A DNA stretch of 64,000 bases from an uncultured Phascolarctobacterium sp. (GTDB lineage: Bacteria; Bacillota; Negativicutes; Acidaminococcales; Acidaminococcaceae): assembly GCA_949299135.1 (NCBI GenBank), contig CASFZG010000001.1, positions 159,637 to 223,636 of the forward strand, given 5' to 3'. The notes beneath the pieces are model-generated. The model saw nothing but the letters and a program-made list of their open reading frames with translations, was not told where the DNA came from and did no database searches. The position numbers and the translations under genes were made by a program. Shown in pieces: positions 1 to 8,461 of this stretch. Positions within the stretch are counted from its first letter, which is position 1; each line of letters opens with the position of its first letter.

Positions 1-335
1 CCTGCTTCAAGATGTGCTTTAGCTTTTGCGCCTTCGGTAAAGCGGCCGGTAGATTCAACAACGATTTCTACGCCGAGTTCGCCCCAGGGCAGTTTAGCCG
101 GGTCGGTCTGTGCCAATACTTTAACTTTTTTGCCGTCAACTACCAGATATTCGCCTTCGGCAGTAACATCATGGTCAAAAGTGCCATGAATGGAATCATA
201 TTTTAACAGGTGTGCAAGGGTTGCAGCGTCCGTCAGGTCATTTACAGCCACAACATCAAAATCGGGGTTGCCGAATGCTGCACGGAAAACATTGCGGCCA
301 ATACGGCCAAATCCATTAATACCTACTTTTGTCAT
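1..335 (-). CDS. gap: Glyceraldehyde-3-phosphate dehydrogenase, N-terminal part (runs off window)
   Basis: Type I GAPDH catalyses the NAD(P)-linked oxidation of glyceraldehyde-3-phosphate in cytoplasmic glycolysis. The visible N-terminus begins [15 protein letters not shown], the Rossmann dinucleotide-binding signature, followed by the VVAVNDLTD and [10 protein letters not shown] segments of the family; the catalytic Cys lies beyond the window edge. The ATG (335-333) is preceded by an AGGAGG at 344-349. It follows cggR on the same strand after 59 bases with no strong terminator, so the two are probably cotranscribed. A small GCAC/GTGC stem (375-386) lies just before its ribosome-binding site. 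Confidence 0.96.
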   Translation of the reverse strand, partial: MTKVGINGFGRIGRNVFRAAFGNPDFDVVAVNDLTDAATLAHLLKYDSIHGTFDHDVTAEGEYLVVDGKKVKVLAQTDPAKLPWGELGVEIVVESTGRFTEGAKAKAHLEA

Positions 336-394
336 AATAAAATCCTCCTTTAAAATATATGATGATTTATTTTTGCACAAAAGTGCTTTATAAC

Positions 395-1426
395 TTAATC
401 TTCAAGCATTTCTGCAATACAGTGCGCCGCAGCTTCGTCCGTAACAAGAATATCCTGCCGTGAAGCACGTATTACCGATAAAATTGCTTCTGCCTTGCTG
501 CGCCCGCCGGCAACACCGATAACAGTGCCTATTTTAGGCAAATCCTGTAACATCAGCCCGGCATTGTTCGTCATGTAAACCTGCCTGCCATCCAGCGCGC
601 AGTACTGGCCAAAGGCCTCGCCAACAGCGCCGTCGTCCAAAAGTTTTTGAATAAACTCCGGTGCCATGCGGCGGTGGCGCGCCATAACGGCTGCCTGCCC
701 CACGCCATGCACAAGAATATCAGCCTGCTTGATAATATCAACAACGGCTTTAACGCCGGTGTCTTCTGCCAAAATGCTGTTTAAAATTTCCTCACTCACG
801 CTGTCGGGCACATAAAGCTGGCGGTAAGATGCGCCCATACGCTGTGCCAGTACCGTTGCAATGGTATTGGCCTGCAATTCCACGTTATCGCCAAGGCCGC
901 CTCGCGCAGGCACAACCACTGTTTGCGGGTGGCTGCCGCTGATATTGGCAGCAAGCGCCGCCATTGTAGTACCGCCGCTGACAGCGACAATATGCTTTTT
1001 ACCGTCGCCCAGCAGCCTGCTTAAAATACGTGCGGCCGCACGGCCTATCTCGCGCTTAACAACTTCTTCCTGATCGGAATCGCCGGGAATGATAACAACC
1101 CTGCCGATATTCAGCTTGCTGCATAAAAGCTGTTCCAGTGAGTTAAGCCCCTGCAATTTGCGCACATAATCGGCAAGCTCCCGCAAAATATCCATGCCTT
1201 CCTCCGTTACCGTCATGCCGGACGAAGAAAAAACAAGCAGCCCGCAGCCTTTTAAAAAATCGACCTGGGCGCGCAAAACCCTTTCGCTGAGCCCAAGCCT
1301 TGCTGCCAAAGCACGCCTGCCAATCGGGTGTTCGTGGCTGACCTGGCGCAGAATCTGGTAACGCTGCACCAAAAGGTTGGTCAGTTCGGGAACAATTTTC
1401 TTTTGTAAATTGATAATACTATCCAT
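395..1426 (-). CDS. cggR: Central glycolytic genes regulator (SorC family repressor)
   Basis: A 343-residue SorC/DeoR-type regulator. An N-terminal winged helix-turn-helix (about residues 25-75, with the [18 protein letters not shown] helix pair) is followed by a sugar-phosphate-binding domain (about 90-343) containing the [10 protein letters not shown] phosphate-binding loop and the late GVAGG motif. In Bacillus the homologue senses fructose-1,6-bisphosphate and represses the gap operon. The location directly upstream of gap, with a repeated GGGAC element between the promoter and the start codon, supports the specific CggR assignment over a generic SorC regulator. The start ATG has a GGTGAAGG ribosome-binding site. 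Confidence 0.92.
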   Translation of the reverse strand: MDSIINLQKKIVPELTNLLVQRYQILRQVSHEHPIGRRALAARLGLSERVLRAQVDFLKGCGLLVFSSSGMTVTEEGMDILRELADYVRKLQGLNSLEQLLCSKLNIGRVVIIPGDSDQEEVVKREIGRAAARILSRLLGDGKKHIVAVSGGTTMAALAANISGSHPQTVVVPARGGLGDNVELQANTIATVLAQRMGASYRQLYVPDSVSEEILNSILAEDTGVKAVVDIIKQADILVHGVGQAAVMARHRRMAPEFIQKLLDDGAVGEAFGQYCALDGRQVYMTNNAGLMLQDLPKIGTVIGVAGGRSKAEAILSVIRASRQDILVTDEAAAHCIAEMLED

Positions 1427-1448
1427 AAGCCTTCACCTATCAGGTTTT

Positions 1449-1474
1449 GTCCCTCGTGGTCCTTTTTAAGTCCC
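1449..1474 (-). promoter_or_regulatory. Candidate CggR operator (two GGGAC direct repeats)
   Basis: On the minus strand two GGGAC cores start 21 bases apart (1470-1474 and 1449-1453), about two helical turns, between the cggR promoter and its start codon. The Bacillus CggR operator is a tandem repeat of a CGGGAC-type half at about 20-base spacing, also downstream of the promoter. Autorepression is inferred, not shown. Confidence 0.6.
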
Positions 1475-1490
1475 ACGATTTCTAAACAAA

Positions 1491-1523
1491 ACAAATAAGA
1501 GTACCTTATTTGTAAATATTGTA
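1491..1523 (-). promoter_or_regulatory. cggR promoter -10 and overlapping palindrome
   Basis: An extended -10 (TGG followed by TACAAT) lies at 1518-1523 on the minus strand. Directly downstream, over the expected transcription start, is a perfect inverted repeat ACAAATAAG-5-CTTATTTGT (1491-1513, arms of 9). It is separate from the GGGAC repeats, so a second regulator may act here. No good -35 is seen, as is common with extended -10 promoters. Confidence 0.5.
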
Positions 1524-1592
1524 CCACATTAGGCGCAAAAAAAGAAGTAGAAAGATATTAAGGCGCAGTAAAATTTTAGGCGCCGTTCTTTC

Positions 1593-1757
1593 AAACAAAA
1601 AGCAGCCCGCTAACCGTAATGGTAAATGCACTGTCAAAACTGCGGCGGCTGAATTTAGGGCACTCTGTAAGAGAGTCCGGTTACTATTCCGGACGGAATC
1701 GGAGGAGCCGCAGCATTTTGATGCGTTTAGCAGGACGGTTACCGGGCTGTTTATAAG
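1593..1757 (-). ncRNA. Unassigned structured RNA with terminal U-tract
   Basis: A gene-free stretch folds into a closed structure. Outer arms 1603-1617 and 1735-1749 pair over 15 positions with one mismatch; an inner stem pairs 1640-1646 with 1707-1713; short hairpins with GUCCGG/CCGGAC and GCAU/AUGC arms lie inside. On the minus strand the outer stem is followed by CTTTTTGTTT, as in an intrinsic terminator, so minus is the likelier strand. The length and rod shape resemble a small regulatory RNA such as 6S RNA, but I could not match a known family. The 80-codon ORF on the plus strand across it has no recognisable features. Confidence 0.38.
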
Positions 1758-1845
1758 TTAAATTCTTACACCGTTTTATAGAAAACTATGCAAAGCAACT
1801 TTATTGTAATTAAATTTTAACTATTAAACTTTGAAAGCACAAACG

Positions 1846-1902
1846 CAAAAAGAGCGGTATTACCAAATGAAATAACATTCAAAAGTTTGGTTAATACCGC
1901 TC
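1846..1902 (-). terminator. Terminator after queF
   Basis: Arms GAGCGGTATTA (1852-1862) and TAATACCGCTC (1892-1902) with further pairing inside are followed on the minus strand by a run of five T (1847-1851). It ends the que operon. Confidence 0.75.
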
Positions 1903-1933
1903 ATATAAAACTTTAGCAAAAAAACTATATATT

Positions 1934-2434
1934 TTATTTTCTGTAATTTACAATTTCCGGGTTCATGTCGTGGTAATGCATGCGCTTTTTGGCAACTTCT
2001 TCCCATTCGGTGCCGGGTTTGCCGTAATTTGCGTATGGGTCGATAGAAAGGCCGCCGCGCGGGGTAAATTTGCCCCATACTTCAATATATTTAGGCTCCA
2101 TCAGCTTAATCAGGTCTTTCATAATAATATTTACGCAGTCCTCATGAAAATCACCATGATTACGGAAACTGAACAAATACAGCTTCAGCGATTTGCTTTC
2201 CACAAGCTTCATATCAGGCACATACGAAATATAAATGGTGGCAAAATCAGGCTGCCCTGTCATCGGGCACAAGCTGGTAAATTCCGGGCAGTTAAATTTT
2301 ACAAAATAATCGTTTCCGGGATGCTTGTTAATGAACGATTCCAAAACCTCCGGCGCATAATCGGTTGGATAGTTGGTTTTATGCCCTAAAAGGCCGACGC
2401 CCTGCAATTCTTCTTTAGTTCTTCCAGATGTCAT
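1934..2434 (-). CDS. queF: NADPH-dependent 7-cyano-7-deazaguanine reductase
   Basis: QueF reduces the nitrile preQ0 to the aminomethyl preQ1 in queuosine synthesis (cytoplasm). The 166-residue length fits the short unimodular type. The catalytic Cys lies in [11 protein letters not shown] (about residues 53-63), and the QueF signature follows as [20 protein letters not shown] (about 94-113), with the substrate-binding Glu and His. It is the last gene of the queC-queT-queF operon; its start lies 2 bases after the queT stop. Confidence 0.95.
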   Translation of the reverse strand: MTSGRTKEELQGVGLLGHKTNYPTDYAPEVLESFINKHPGNDYFVKFNCPEFTSLCPMTGQPDFATIYISYVPDMKLVESKSLKLYLFSFRNHGDFHEDCVNIIMKDLIKLMEPKYIEVWGKFTPRGGLSIDPYANYGKPGTEWEEVAKKRMHYHDMNPEIVNYRK

Positions 2435-2436
2435 GT

Positions 2437-2934
2437 TTATTTCCTTTCCGCCGCAATATTTACGGCAAACGATTTTTCAAGCGCAGTTACAAGTGCTGCT
2501 CCGGCAAGGCCGCATACAAACTGCCCTACAAGCACGGAAGATGCCAGCAGCCAGTACGGCAAATCGAGCAGCACGGAAAGCCAAACCGGTACACCCAGGC
2601 CGGGAATTAAAGTTATGGCAAACAAAATGCACCAGTTGCCGCAGCCGTATTTTTTGGCAAGCACGATAACAGAAGTGGTAACAATGCCTACAATGCCGCC
2701 GCCAATCATATCAAGCGGCCCAAGCCCGCCCATAATGGTATTGCTTATAACATTGGCAATGCCAAACGGTACAATTAAAAACGGAAAAATTGCACTTAAG
2801 CCATACATGGCCGTTGCTATGCGCACCTGATACTGCCCGAAGGCAAAAGTCTGCGTGCACATCATTACCGCAATGTACAAGGCTATGCAAATACCGGCAA
2901 TAGTTAATTTTTGTGTTTGTGTGTATCTTTTCAT
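2437..2934 (-). CDS. queT: QueT-family queuosine precursor transporter (S component)
   Basis: A 165-residue integral membrane protein with about five hydrophobic segments. The motif [14 protein letters not shown] (about residues 33-46) and the [13 protein letters not shown] segment are typical of the QueT family, predicted ECF-type substrate-binding subunits for preQ0/preQ1 or queuine. The energising ECF ATPases are not in this window. Its place between queC and queF behind a preQ1-type riboswitch supports uptake of a queuosine precursor; transport itself is inferred from family and context. Confidence 0.88.
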   Translation of the reverse strand: MKRYTQTQKLTIAGICIALYIAVMMCTQTFAFGQYQVRIATAMYGLSAIFPFLIVPFGIANVISNTIMGGLGPLDMIGGGIVGIVTTSVIVLAKKYGCGNWCILFAITLIPGLGVPVWLSVLLDLPYWLLASSVLVGQFVCGLAGAALVTALEKSFAVNIAAERK

Positions 2935-2946
2935 ATAAATCTCCTT

Positions 2947-3627
2947 TTAATCTTCGTATTTTAAGGGGTCCTGCACTCCGTTTGCCGCAAAGGCCGCTTT
3001 TCTGTCGATACAGGTTCCGCAGCTGCCGCACGGTTTTTCGCCGCCGCAGTAGCAGCTCCATGTAAGTTCGTAAGGCACTTTCAGCTGCAGGCCTGTTGCC
3101 ACAATATCTTTTTTGCTTAAATTTACAAACGGCGCGGCAAGCTGAACCTTACGCCCGCTGCCGATATATATGCCTTCATTCATTTTATTGTTAAAATCGC
3201 TGCTGCAATCCGGGTAAGCACTGCCTGCCGCGTCATCTGCGTGGGCGCCGTAATAAACAACGCTGCAATTTTGCGCCAGTGCAATGCTTGCGGCTACGCT
3301 TAAAAATACGCCGTTGCGGAAAGGCACATAAGTGGATACCGGTTCACCGTGCTGCTTTTTAATCTGCCCGGCATAAGATTCATGCGGAATTTCTTCGGTT
3401 GACTGCTGCAAAAGCGAGCAGTTGCTGTACGCAAAAACAGGCGTTAAATCAAGTTTTATCAGCTGCGTATTATAATATGCTGCTATTTTTTCCGCCGCCT
3501 CAAGTTCCTTGCAGTGTTTTTGCCCGTAATACAGTGCCAGTGCGATAACCTCGCTGTATTTTTCTTTGGCAACGGCAAGGCAGGTTGTACTGTCTACCCC
3601 GCCGCTTAATAATACCAATGCTTTCAA
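2947..3627 (-). CDS. queC: 7-cyano-7-deazaguanine synthase
   Basis: QueC converts 7-carboxy-7-deazaguanine to preQ0 using ATP and ammonia. The 226-residue protein starts with the PP-loop LSGGVDSTTCLA (residues 7-18) and ends with the zinc-binding cluster SCYCGGEKPCGSCGTC. It is first in the que operon, directly after a riboswitch with an intrinsic terminator. queD and queE, which make its substrate, are absent here and must be elsewhere or be replaced by uptake through QueT. Confidence 0.96.
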   Translation of the reverse strand: MKALVLLSGGVDSTTCLAVAKEKYSEVIALALYYGQKHCKELEAAEKIAAYYNTQLIKLDLTPVFAYSNCSLLQQSTEEIPHESYAGQIKKQHGEPVSTYVPFRNGVFLSVAASIALAQNCSVVYYGAHADDAAGSAYPDCSSDFNNKMNEGIYIGSGRKVQLAAPFVNLSKKDIVATGLQLKVPYELTWSCYCGGEKPCGSCGTCIDRKAAFAANGVQDPLKYED

Positions 3628-3641
3628 AATTATGCCTCCGT

Positions 3642-3676
3642 AAAAAATAAAAAATCCGTCTGGCTACAGACGGATT
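3642..3676 (-). terminator. Riboswitch-controlled terminator before queC
   Basis: A perfect 9-base stem (3654-3662 with 3667-3675, four-base loop) is followed on the minus strand by TTTTTTATTTTTT, directly upstream of the queC ribosome-binding site. It would stop transcription of the que genes when the upstream aptamer binds ligand. Confidence 0.85.
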
Positions 3677-3709
3677 GCATAACAATATAAAGGCCGCTTA
3701 TGCGGCACA

Positions 3710-3752
3710 CGCCCGTAGTTTTGTTTAGGGACTGGATGGTTCCGAACAGTCC
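3710..3752 (-). ncRNA. preQ1-I-type riboswitch aptamer
   Basis: On the minus strand a 6-base stem GGACUG/CAGUCC (3747-3752 with 3729-3734) encloses a 12-base loop containing UUC and ACC. It is followed by the A-rich tail CUAAACAAAACUACGG, closely like the tail of known preQ1-I aptamers, which forms a pseudoknot with the loop. An extra hairpin (3693-3706) lies between it and the terminator. Location before queC-queT-queF agrees. Ligand binding is inferred. Confidence 0.85.
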
Positions 3753-3769
3753 TATTAAGTTACTTAAAC

Positions 3770-3798
3770 ATTATAACCAAAAAATTTATATTTGACAA
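3770..3798 (-). promoter_or_regulatory. que operon promoter
   Basis: TTGTCA (3793-3798) and TATAAT (3770-3775) are separated by exactly 17 bases on the minus strand, placing the transcript start about 10 bases before the preQ1 aptamer. Confidence 0.85.
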
Positions 3799-3807
3799 GC
3801 AAAAAAT

Positions 3808-3841
3808 AAAAGACAGCAGCCAAATTAAACTGCTGTCTTTT
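3808..3841. terminator. Bidirectional-looking terminator after phoR
   Basis: AAAAGACAGCAG (3808-3819) pairs perfectly with CTGCTGTCTTTT (3830-3841). It lies 20 bases after the phoR stop and separates the pst-pho operon from the que promoter. Confidence 0.8.
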
Positions 3842-3860
3842 AAAATGGAGAATTTCAAAA

Positions 3861-5525
3861 TTACTGCCGTTTTTTAGGCAGAACAAAGGTTATCGTTGTA
3901 CCAACACCGGGTTCGCTTTCAAGCTCTACCCTGCCTTTGTGGAACAGCACGCCGTGCTTTACTATGGAAAGCCCAAGCCCCGTGCCGCCAATTTCTTTGG
4001 AATGGCTCTTATCCGCTCTGTAAAAGCGTTCAAAAACGCGTTCCCTGTCGGCTGCGCCAATGCCAATGCCGGTATCGCTTACGCTGACAGTTACTTCTTC
4101 GCTGCCGTCCAGCACTTTAACATCAACTTTGCCGTTGTCTTTGTTGTATTTTATCGAATTATCGACAAGATTATACAAAACTTCGCTTAAAATAGACTGC
4201 ACACCGCAAACACATGCGCTGCTGCCGCTTACGTTAAGCGTTACGCCCTTGGTCTGTGCTTTATGTTTCAAACGTAAAGTTACCGACTGCGCAAGTTTAA
4301 GCAAATCAACATCTTCAAACTCATCCAGCGTTTTATTTTCGTCCAGGCGGGAAAGCTCCATGATGTTCTGAATAAGTTCTATCATATTGCCAGCTTCGGC
4401 GTGAATACGTTCCAAAAAGCGCTGTTTGTCCTCGTCTTTTACAAGGCCGTTTTTCATTATTTCGGCATAGCCCAAAATAGATTGCAGCGGGGTTTTAAGT
4501 TCGTGGGAAACATTGGCACTGAACTCGCGGCGCAGTTTTTCGGCTGTCATTTTTTCGGTAACATCATAAATTAAAATAACACTGCCGCTGCCGTTTACGC
4601 TGCTGCCGGAAAGCTGGTAAAAATGCCCGTCTTTTTCGTAAAGCCCTTCGCCCTTACCTGCCTGCGAAACCTTCTGCAAAAGGTCCTGTACCTCCTGCGC
4701 ACGGTCAACAGTTAAAATATTCCTGCCAATAACCTCTTTAGCGCTGAAGCCAAAAATTTTAGCCGCACTTTCGTTAATAAACAGCACATTCTGCTGCCCG
4801 TTTAACAAAACAAGCCCCTCATTCATGTTATTGGTAATAATGGTAAGTTCTTCCTGTTTACCGCGCAGCTTTTTAAGGTTTTTGCTCAGCTGGCGTTTCT
4901 GCTTGGCTATACGCGTTAAAAACGGAGCCAGCTCATCATAGGTTTCGTTGTCCAGCGGCTCGTCAAGGTTAACCTGGTCAAGAGGCTTAATAAGGTTAAA
5001 CGTAACCCTGCGCGCCACAATGCTTGCCAAAAACGCAACCACAATTACAATGCCGCCCATTATCGGCAGCATTTGCAGCACCGATTTATAAATACTGTCA
5101 ATAGTACGCGCAAGACGCAGTATTTTACCGTCTTCAAGGCGTACGGCATAATAATACGTTGTTTTATCAAGCGTATCCGAAAAACGCTCTGCTTCGCCCG
5201 CGCCAACGGCAACAGCATCCATAACTTCCTGCCTCATGGCATGGTTTTCAAGCGTTTTTGCTTCTGCCTGATTGTCAAAAAGCACTATGCCGTCTTTGTC
5301 TATAAGCGTTATGCGCACATTGCTGCCGTTTTCGGCCGCAATTTTATTTAAAAAGTCATTGCCGCCGCTTTCCAGCCCCATGCTGATATAGCGTGCTTCC
5401 TGTGCAAGTTCCTTTTTTGTTTCGTTAAAATAATCCTGCGAAACAAGGAAAGTTATCAAGCCCGATGCTACAAGCACTGCCATTGCAGCCAGCGCCACCA
5501 GCGCGCGGAAAATTTTATTTTTCAT
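3861..5525 (-). CDS. phoR: Phosphate-regulon sensor histidine kinase
   Basis: A membrane kinase expected to autophosphorylate and pass phosphate to PhoP when phosphate is scarce. It has an N-terminal membrane segment (about residues 5-28), a ~120-residue extracytoplasmic part, a second membrane segment (about 150-170), a PAS domain (about 230-325), the phospho-acceptor His in NVSHELKTPLQS (about 341) and an ATPase domain with DNSIKYN, DTGIGIG and GTGLGLSIVKHG. A GTG at 5534 is possible, but the ATG at 5525 has AGGTG at correct spacing. It overlaps the end of phoP, last in the pst operon. Confidence 0.92.
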   Translation of the reverse strand: MKNKIFRALVALAAMAVLVASGLITFLVSQDYFNETKKELAQEARYISMGLESGGNDFLNKIAAENGSNVRITLIDKDGIVLFDNQAEAKTLENHAMRQEVMDAVAVGAGEAERFSDTLDKTTYYYAVRLEDGKILRLARTIDSIYKSVLQMLPIMGGIVIVVAFLASIVARRVTFNLIKPLDQVNLDEPLDNETYDELAPFLTRIAKQKRQLSKNLKKLRGKQEELTIITNNMNEGLVLLNGQQNVLFINESAAKIFGFSAKEVIGRNILTVDRAQEVQDLLQKVSQAGKGEGLYEKDGHFYQLSGSSVNGSGSVILIYDVTEKMTAEKLRREFSANVSHELKTPLQSILGYAEIMKNGLVKDEDKQRFLERIHAEAGNMIELIQNIMELSRLDENKTLDEFEDVDLLKLAQSVTLRLKHKAQTKGVTLNVSGSSACVCGVQSILSEVLYNLVDNSIKYNKDNGKVDVKVLDGSEEVTVSVSDTGIGIGAADRERVFERFYRADKSHSKEIGGTGLGLSIVKHGVLFHKGRVELESEPGVGTTITFVLPKKRQ

Positions 5526-6195
5526 GCTCCGCACCTATACGGTAGCCAACACCGCGCACGGTTTCAATAACCGTACTGGCGCTGCCGAGTTTCTGCCTGA
5601 GTGTGCGGATATGCACATCGACGGTTCTGGTTTCGCCTGCAAAATCATAGCCCCAGATATCGGTTAAAAGCTGTTCGCGGGTAAAAACCTGCCCCGGGCG
5701 TTCCATAAGCTTATGCAGAACTTCAAACTCTTTATAAGTCAGCACAACTTCTTCGCCGTTTACAAAAACCATATGGCGGGCAATATCCATGGTAATCAGG
5801 CCGTTGGTAAGCTCGCTCGATTTATCTTCTTTTACATAACGGCGCAGCACCGCTTTAACGCGCGATACCATTTCCATCATACCGAACGGTTTGGCAATAT
5901 AATCGTCTGCACCGCTGTCAAGCCCGTGTACTTTGTCGAACTCCGAACCTTTGGCCGTAGCCATGATAACAGGAATGTCCGCAGTGCGCTTATCACGGCG
6001 CAGGCGTTTTAATATAGCCATACCGTCCTCGCCCGGCAGCATAATATCAAGAATTATCAGCTGCGGCAATACGGTTTCCAACGCTTTAAAAAGTTCATCG
6101 CCGCTTTCCAGCCCCAACGCCGGAAAACCGGTAGATTTTAAAGTATAAACTTCAAGTTCGCGGATATTAGGATCGTCCTCCACGCAAAATATCAT
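5515..6195 (-). CDS. phoP: Phosphate-regulon response regulator (OmpR/PhoB family)
   Basis: A two-domain DNA-binding response regulator. The receiver domain holds the acidic VEDD pocket (residues 5-8), phospho-acceptor Asp50 in LIILDIMLPGEDG and the conserved Lys in YIAKPFG; the C-terminal winged helix (about 130-226) ends with TVDVHIRTLRQKLG and VRGVGYR. The computed ORF begins at a TTG (6213) immediately before the AGGAGG at 6205-6210, so the true start is the ATG at 6195. It follows phoU with a short overlap and is translationally linked to phoR. Confidence 0.94.
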   Translation of the reverse strand: MIFCVEDDPNIRELEVYTLKSTGFPALGLESGDELFKALETVLPQLIILDIMLPGEDGMAILKRLRRDKRTADIPVIMATAKGSEFDKVHGLDSGADDYIAKPFGMMEMVSRVKAVLRRYVKEDKSSELTNGLITMDIARHMVFVNGEEVVLTYKEFEVLHKLMERPGQVFTREQLLTDIWGYDFAGETRTVDVHIRTLRQKLGSASTVIETVRGVGYRIGAEHEK

Positions 6196-6847
6196 GTATG
6201 CTGTCCTCCTCAAGCGTTCCGGTTATCATAAACAATACCCATTGAGAGATATTTACAGCATGATCACCGATTTTTTCAAAATATTTGGCAATCATAAGAT
6301 AATCAATGGCCTGTTCGCCGCTGTCCTGAGAATTGCGGATAATCTGAATCAGCTCATGTTTGGACTGGGCAAACAATTCGTCAACCTGGTCATCATCACG
6401 TTCAACCTGCTGGGCAGTACGGATATCGCTTTTTACAAAAGCATCCAGAGTATTGGATACCATCTTTTTGGTAGCGGCAGCCATTTTTTTAAGAATGCTT
6501 GTGTCATAGTCCATTCTTAAATTGTCCTGGCTTAAAATTTCGGCAATGTTGCCTGCTACTTCGCCGATACGGCGCATATCCGTTACCATTTTTAAAGCGG
6601 AAGAAATCTGGCGCAGGTCGGAAGCAACCGGCTGCTGTTTCAAAAGCAGGTTAATGCAGATGTTTTCCAGTTCCCTTTCTTTTTCTTCAGTTTTTTTGCT
6701 TAAAATAATTATATCCCTTGATACTTCGTCAGTAGGGTTCTCAAGCGCATTTGCAACTTTTTCCAGAGCGTTTTCGCACAGGGTGCCCATTACGATAAGT
6801 TCCGTATTGAGCTGCTCCATCTGTGCCATAAATCTGCTTCTTACCAT
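6167..6847 (-). CDS. phoU: Phosphate transport system regulator PhoU
   Basis: PhoU connects the Pst transporter to the PhoR kinase and limits phosphate signalling when phosphate is plentiful. The 226 residues form the usual tandem of two three-helix PhoU domains, with the metal-site-like motifs MRRIGEVAGNIAE (first half) and YFEKIGDHAVNISQW (second half). The start ATG overlaps the pstB stop by one base and has its own GGGAGG site, in line with coupling to pstB. Confidence 0.95.
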   Translation of the reverse strand: MVRSRFMAQMEQLNTELIVMGTLCENALEKVANALENPTDEVSRDIIILSKKTEEKERELENICINLLLKQQPVASDLRQISSALKMVTDMRRIGEVAGNIAEILSQDNLRMDYDTSILKKMAAATKKMVSNTLDAFVKSDIRTAQQVERDDDQVDELFAQSKHELIQIIRNSQDSGEQAIDYLMIAKYFEKIGDHAVNISQWVLFMITGTLEEDSIHDILRGGRS

Positions 6848-7599
6848 CAGCCAAACCTCCCTGTAATGTAATCTTCCGTCTTTTTCTCTCTCGGATTGCT
6901 GAACAGCGTTTCAGTGTCATTAAACTCAATAACCTCACCCAGAAGGAAGAAGGCTGTTTTATCGGAAATACGCACTGCCTGCTGCATATTGTGCGTTACT
7001 ATAACAATAGTATAATTCTGTTTTAACTCTACTGCAAGGTCTTCAATTTTTAAAGTTGAAATCGGGTCAAGGGCGGAGGTCGGTTCGTCCATTAAAAGCA
7101 CTTCGGGCTGTACGGCAAGGGCGCGTGCAATGCACAGGCGCTGCTGCTGGCCGCCGGAAAAGCCCAGCGCGCTTTTGTCAAGGCGGTCTTTTACTTCGTC
7201 CCAGATGGCTGCTTTGCGCAGAGAATCTTCAACAATATCATCCAGTTTGCTTTTGGAATGAATGCCATGGGTTCTCGGCCCGAAAGCAATGTTATCATAA
7301 ACGCTCATCGGAAACGGGTTAGGCTTCTGGAACACCATGCCTACGCGTTTGCGGAGCATGTTAACATCGTCATTCAGATAAATATCATCGCCGTTAAGCA
7401 AAACTTTGCCTGTTACACGGCAGCCTTCAACCAAATCGTTCATACGGTTCAGGCAGCGCAGCAAGGTGGATTTGCCGCAGCCGGAAGGCCCGATGAATGC
7501 AGTGATTTCTTTTTCACGGATATGCATGTTGATATCCTTCAATGCGTGAAATTCGCTGTAATATAAATCGAGGTTTTGTATAGTAATTTTATCTTCCAT
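6847..7599 (-). CDS. pstB: Phosphate ABC transporter ATPase
   Basis: The cytoplasmic ATPase energising high-affinity phosphate import. The 250 residues contain Walker [10 protein letters not shown] (about 36-44), the ABC signature [15 protein letters not shown], Walker [13 protein letters not shown] and the switch His in [10 protein letters not shown]. Length, order and the typical PstB sequence [20 protein letters not shown] leave little doubt. It lies between pstA (1 base apart) and phoU. Confidence 0.97.
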   Translation of the reverse strand: MEDKITIQNLDLYYSEFHALKDINMHIREKEITAFIGPSGCGKSTLLRCLNRMNDLVEGCRVTGKVLLNGDDIYLNDDVNMLRKRVGMVFQKPNPFPMSVYDNIAFGPRTHGIHSKSKLDDIVEDSLRKAAIWDEVKDRLDKSALGFSGGQQQRLCIARALAVQPEVLLMDEPTSALDPISTLKIEDLAVELKQNYTIVIVTHNMQQAVRISDKTAFFLLGEVIEFNDTETLFSNPREKKTEDYITGRFG

Positions 7600-7600
7600 C

Positions 7601-8461
7601 TCAGTTCCCTTTCATCAATTTACGTGCCAAATAAGAAGAAGCCGCGTTAATGGCAATTACAATTACAACAAGTATAACAGCCGTTGCATAAGCCTGTTTC
7701 ATAAAAAGGCCTTCGCTGGCAAGTACGTACATATGCACCGCCAGAGTACGGCCGGACGAAAACACGTTGTGCGGCAGCGCTGCAACGGTACCGGAGGTAT
7801 ACATAAGCGCTGCGGTTTCGCCTACAATACGGCCAATGCCGAGAATTACGCCTGCCAGAATGCCTGGAATGGCAGAAGGCAGAACAATTGCAAATACCGT
7901 GCGCAGTTTGCCGGCGCCAAGGCCGTAGCTGCCTTCGCGGTAACTGTCGGGAATTGCTTTTAACGCTTCTTCGGTAGTACGCATAATCAGCGGCAAAATC
8001 ATAATTGCAACCGTGCAGGAGCCTGCAAGTAGCGAGTAGCTCCATTTTAAATAGGTTACAAAGAACAGCATGCCGAACAAACCGTAAACAATAGAAGGAA
8101 TACCGGACAAAGTATCTGCCGTAACCCTTACCACGCCGACAATTTTATTGTCGCGGCTTGCGTATTCAACAAGGTAAATTGCTGCAAAGATGCCGAGCGG
8201 CGTGGCTATTGCCAGAGCCAGCAGCACCATGATAACGGTATCTACCAAAGCAGGGAAAAGTGAAACGTTTTCCGTATTATATTCAAAAGCAAATAAATCT
8301 AAATTAATGTTCGGAATACCCTGCAAAAGAATGTAGCCCAACAAAAAGGCCAGCGACAGGAATGTAATTACTGCCGAAACTATTACGCATACAAGTAATG
8401 TCATGGACACAGGGTCGCGCCCGTACCTGTACAGCGTTTTGCTTAAAGAACTGCTGCTCAT
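7601..8461 (-). CDS. pstA: Phosphate ABC transporter permease PstA
   Basis: An inner-membrane permease of 286 residues with about six membrane helices. The cytoplasmic coupling loop [20 protein letters not shown] (about 165-185) is the EAA-type motif that contacts PstB. It starts inside the pstC stop (four-base ATGA overlap), as usual for the pstCA pair that forms the phosphate channel. Confidence 0.95.
   Translation of the reverse strand: MSSSSLSKTLYRYGRDPVSMTLLVCVIVSAVITFLSLAFLLGYILLQGIPNINLDLFAFEYNTENVSLFPALVDTVIMVLLALAIATPLGIFAAIYLVEYASRDNKIVGVVRVTADTLSGIPSIVYGLFGMLFFVTYLKWSYSLLAGSCTVAIMILPLIMRTTEEALKAIPDSYREGSYGLGAGKLRTVFAIVLPSAIPGILAGVILGIGRIVGETAALMYTSGTVAALPHNVFSSGRTLAVHMYVLASEGLFMKQAYATAVILVVIVIAINAASSYLARKLMKGN

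Noticed and set aside
1593..1757. Riboswitch class assignment (lysine, cobalamin, FMN, M-box) for the structured RNA
   Set aside because: None of the core conserved sequences of these classes could be found on either strand.
1519..1761. 80-codon plus-strand ORF over the structured RNA
   Set aside because: No good ribosome-binding site, unnatural composition, and it coincides with long complementary stems.
2711..3061. 116-codon ORF spanning the queC-queT junction
   Set aside because: Wrong frame of two well-assigned genes; Cys/Arg/His-rich nonsense-like sequence.
6196..6213. Upstream TTG start of phoP
   Set aside because: The TTG immediately precedes the AGGAGG that serves the ATG at 6195.
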